From contig NZ_JAPVLQ010000005.1 in assembly GCF_027158005.1 (NCBI RefSeq), positions 62,001 to 126,000 of the forward strand: 64,000 nt of DNA, given 5' to 3'. Positions within the stretch are counted from its first letter, which is position 1, and every line of letters starts with the position of its first letter. The position numbers and the translations under genes were made by a program. The notes below the pieces were generated by a model that searched no databases, was not told the origin of the DNA, and was given only the letters and a program-made list of their open reading frames with translations. Origin of the DNA: Rhodococcus sp. H36-A4. Its GTDB lineage: Bacteria; Actinomycetota; Actinomycetes; Mycobacteriales; Mycobacteriaceae. Shown one piece after another: positions 63,123 to 64,000 of the stretch.

Positions 63123-64000
63123 GTGCAAACTGGAACGGTGAGTGGTCGCCAGTTGAACCGGGTTGCGGTGCTGTCGCTGCATACCTCTCCACTGGCACAA
63201 CCCGGCATGGGTGATGCCGGTGGCATGAATGTCTATGTGCTGCAGAGCGCTAAAGAGCTGGCCAAGCGCGGTGTCGAGGTGGAGATATTCACCCGGGCGA
63301 CGTCTTCCGCCGACGAACCGGTCACCGAGGCAGCACCAGGTGTTCTGGTGCGCAATATCGTGGCCGGACCGTTCGAGGGCCTGGACAAGCAGGATCTACC
63401 GACGCAGTTGTGCGCATTCGCGGCAGGTGTACTTCGCGAAGAAGCGCGGCACGACGTCGGATACTACGACCTCGTTCACTCCCACTATTGGCTATCCGGA
63501 CAAGTCGGTTGGCTTGCGCGTGATCGATGGGGTGTGCCGTTGGTGCACACCGCTCATACGCTGGCCGCCGTGAAGAACGCGTCGATGGCCGCGGGTGACT
63601 CACCGGAACCAGCAGCCCGGCAGATCGGTGAACAACAGGTCGTGGCCGAGGCGGATCGGTTGATCGCCAACACCTCGGGAGAGGCCCAGCAGCTGGTCGA
63701 TATCTACGGGGCGTCACCGGATTCGATCGACGTCGTTGCGCCCGGCGCCGATCTGACCAGGTACCGACCAGGTGAGAAGAATGCTGCCCGCGCGGAGTTC
63801 GGAATCGACCCGACCGAGACGGTCGTCGCGTTCGTCGGCAGGATCCAACCGCTCAAAGCACCCGATGTGCTGCTCCGAGCAGCCGCTGAGCTTCTCGCAC
63901 GTGACCCGAGTGTGCCGCTTCGGATTCTCGTGGTCGGCGGGCCGTCGGGCAGTGGTTTGGACCGGCCCGACAGCCTCATCGAACTTGCTGCTGCGCTGGG
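63123..64000 (+). CDS. mshA: D-inositol-3-phosphate glycosyltransferase, 3' end outside window
   Basis: The visible 292 codons encode the N-terminal domain and part of the C-terminal domain of a GT4 glycosyltransferase. [23 protein letters not shown] is the MshA signature, with [35 protein letters not shown] and [15 protein letters not shown] further on. MshA joins GlcNAc from UDP-GlcNAc to inositol 3-phosphate, the first step of mycothiol synthesis. The start is GTG 63123 or GTG 63138. The ribosome binding site is unclear for both. Confidence 0.95.
   Translation, partial: MQTGTVSGRQLNRVAVLSLHTSPLAQPGMGDAGGMNVYVLQSAKELAKRGVEVEIFTRATSSADEPVTEAAPGVLVRNIVAGPFEGLDKQDLPTQLCAFAAGVLREEARHDVGYYDLVHSHYWLSGQVGWLARDRWGVPLVHTAHTLAAVKNASMAAGDSPEPAARQIGEQQVVAEADRLIANTSGEAQQLVDIYGASPDSIDVVAPGADLTRYRPGEKNAARAEFGIDPTETVVAFVGRIQPLKAPDVLLRAAAELLARDPSVPLRILVVGGPSGSGLDRPDSLIELAAAL

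Overview
The window looks like chromosomal DNA of a Rhodococcus or a close mycolic-acid actinomycete. It is GC-rich, with many GTG and TTG starts and dense operons with ATGA/GTGA start-stop overlaps. It carries lineage markers: mshA (mycothiol), ramB next to isocitrate lyase, hbhA behind its XRE regulator, F420-dependent and mycothiol-type enzymes, and two iron-box-controlled siderophore receptors. As I recall the Mycobacterium tuberculosis map, the gene order follows Rv0457c to Rv0486: prolyl oligopeptidase, lpd, AhpD-like, ramB, icl, fadB2, TetR, DUF445, XRE, hbhA, DUF2516, deoC, DUF2505, murB, lprQ/LdtMt5, SDR, ROK regulator, mshA. Rhodococcal accessory blocks interrupt this backbone.

Layout. 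1-2.4 kb: start of an unknown reverse-strand gene, then a divergent siderophore receptor / siderophore-interacting-protein pair around an IdeR-type iron box. This pair lies between two copies of a ~46-bp direct repeat, one of which overlaps the zwf start. 2.4-4.2 kb: zwf and a monooxygenase-like gene. 4.2-12.3 kb: TDT transporter and narGHJI. 12.4-19.6 kb: PIG-L deacetylase, PspC protein, two tiny amphipathic peptide genes, hydrolases, a frameshifted M19 dipeptidase and lpd. 19.8-26.4 kb: SDR, AhpD-like protein, M48 protease, an amidohydrolase-TetR-hydrolase operon and a GntR gene. 26.4-31.3 kb: urtABCDE urea/amide ABC transporter. 31.5-33.3 kb: XRE/membrane pair and an MBL enzyme. 33.4-41.8 kb: ramB, aceA-fadB2 with RamB-like boxes upstream, a MetE homologue without its zinc ligands, and an alcohol dehydrogenase. 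41.9-48.6 kb: PPK2, F420 enzyme, second siderophore receptor, TetR, DUF445, XRE-hbhA, DUF2516. 48.7-64 kb: purU, deoC, LmeA-like, AbiEi-like, a methyltransferase with a 33-bp repeat array, two DUF2505 genes, murB, an MBL-Rieske fusion, an L,D-transpeptidase, SDR, ROK regulator, hydrolase and the 5' part of mshA.

Functional themes are carbon flux (zwf, lpd, glyoxylate shunt under RamB), nitrate respiration, urea/amide uptake, iron acquisition, and envelope or redox functions (murB, Ldt, hbhA, mshA). The most unusual items are the MetE homologue that keeps the fold and substrate motifs but has lost three of four zinc ligands, the pair of tiny porin-like peptides, the direct repeats around the iron module, and the in-frame 33-bp minisatellite. 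I saw no tRNA, rRNA, transposase, integrase or CRISPR array.
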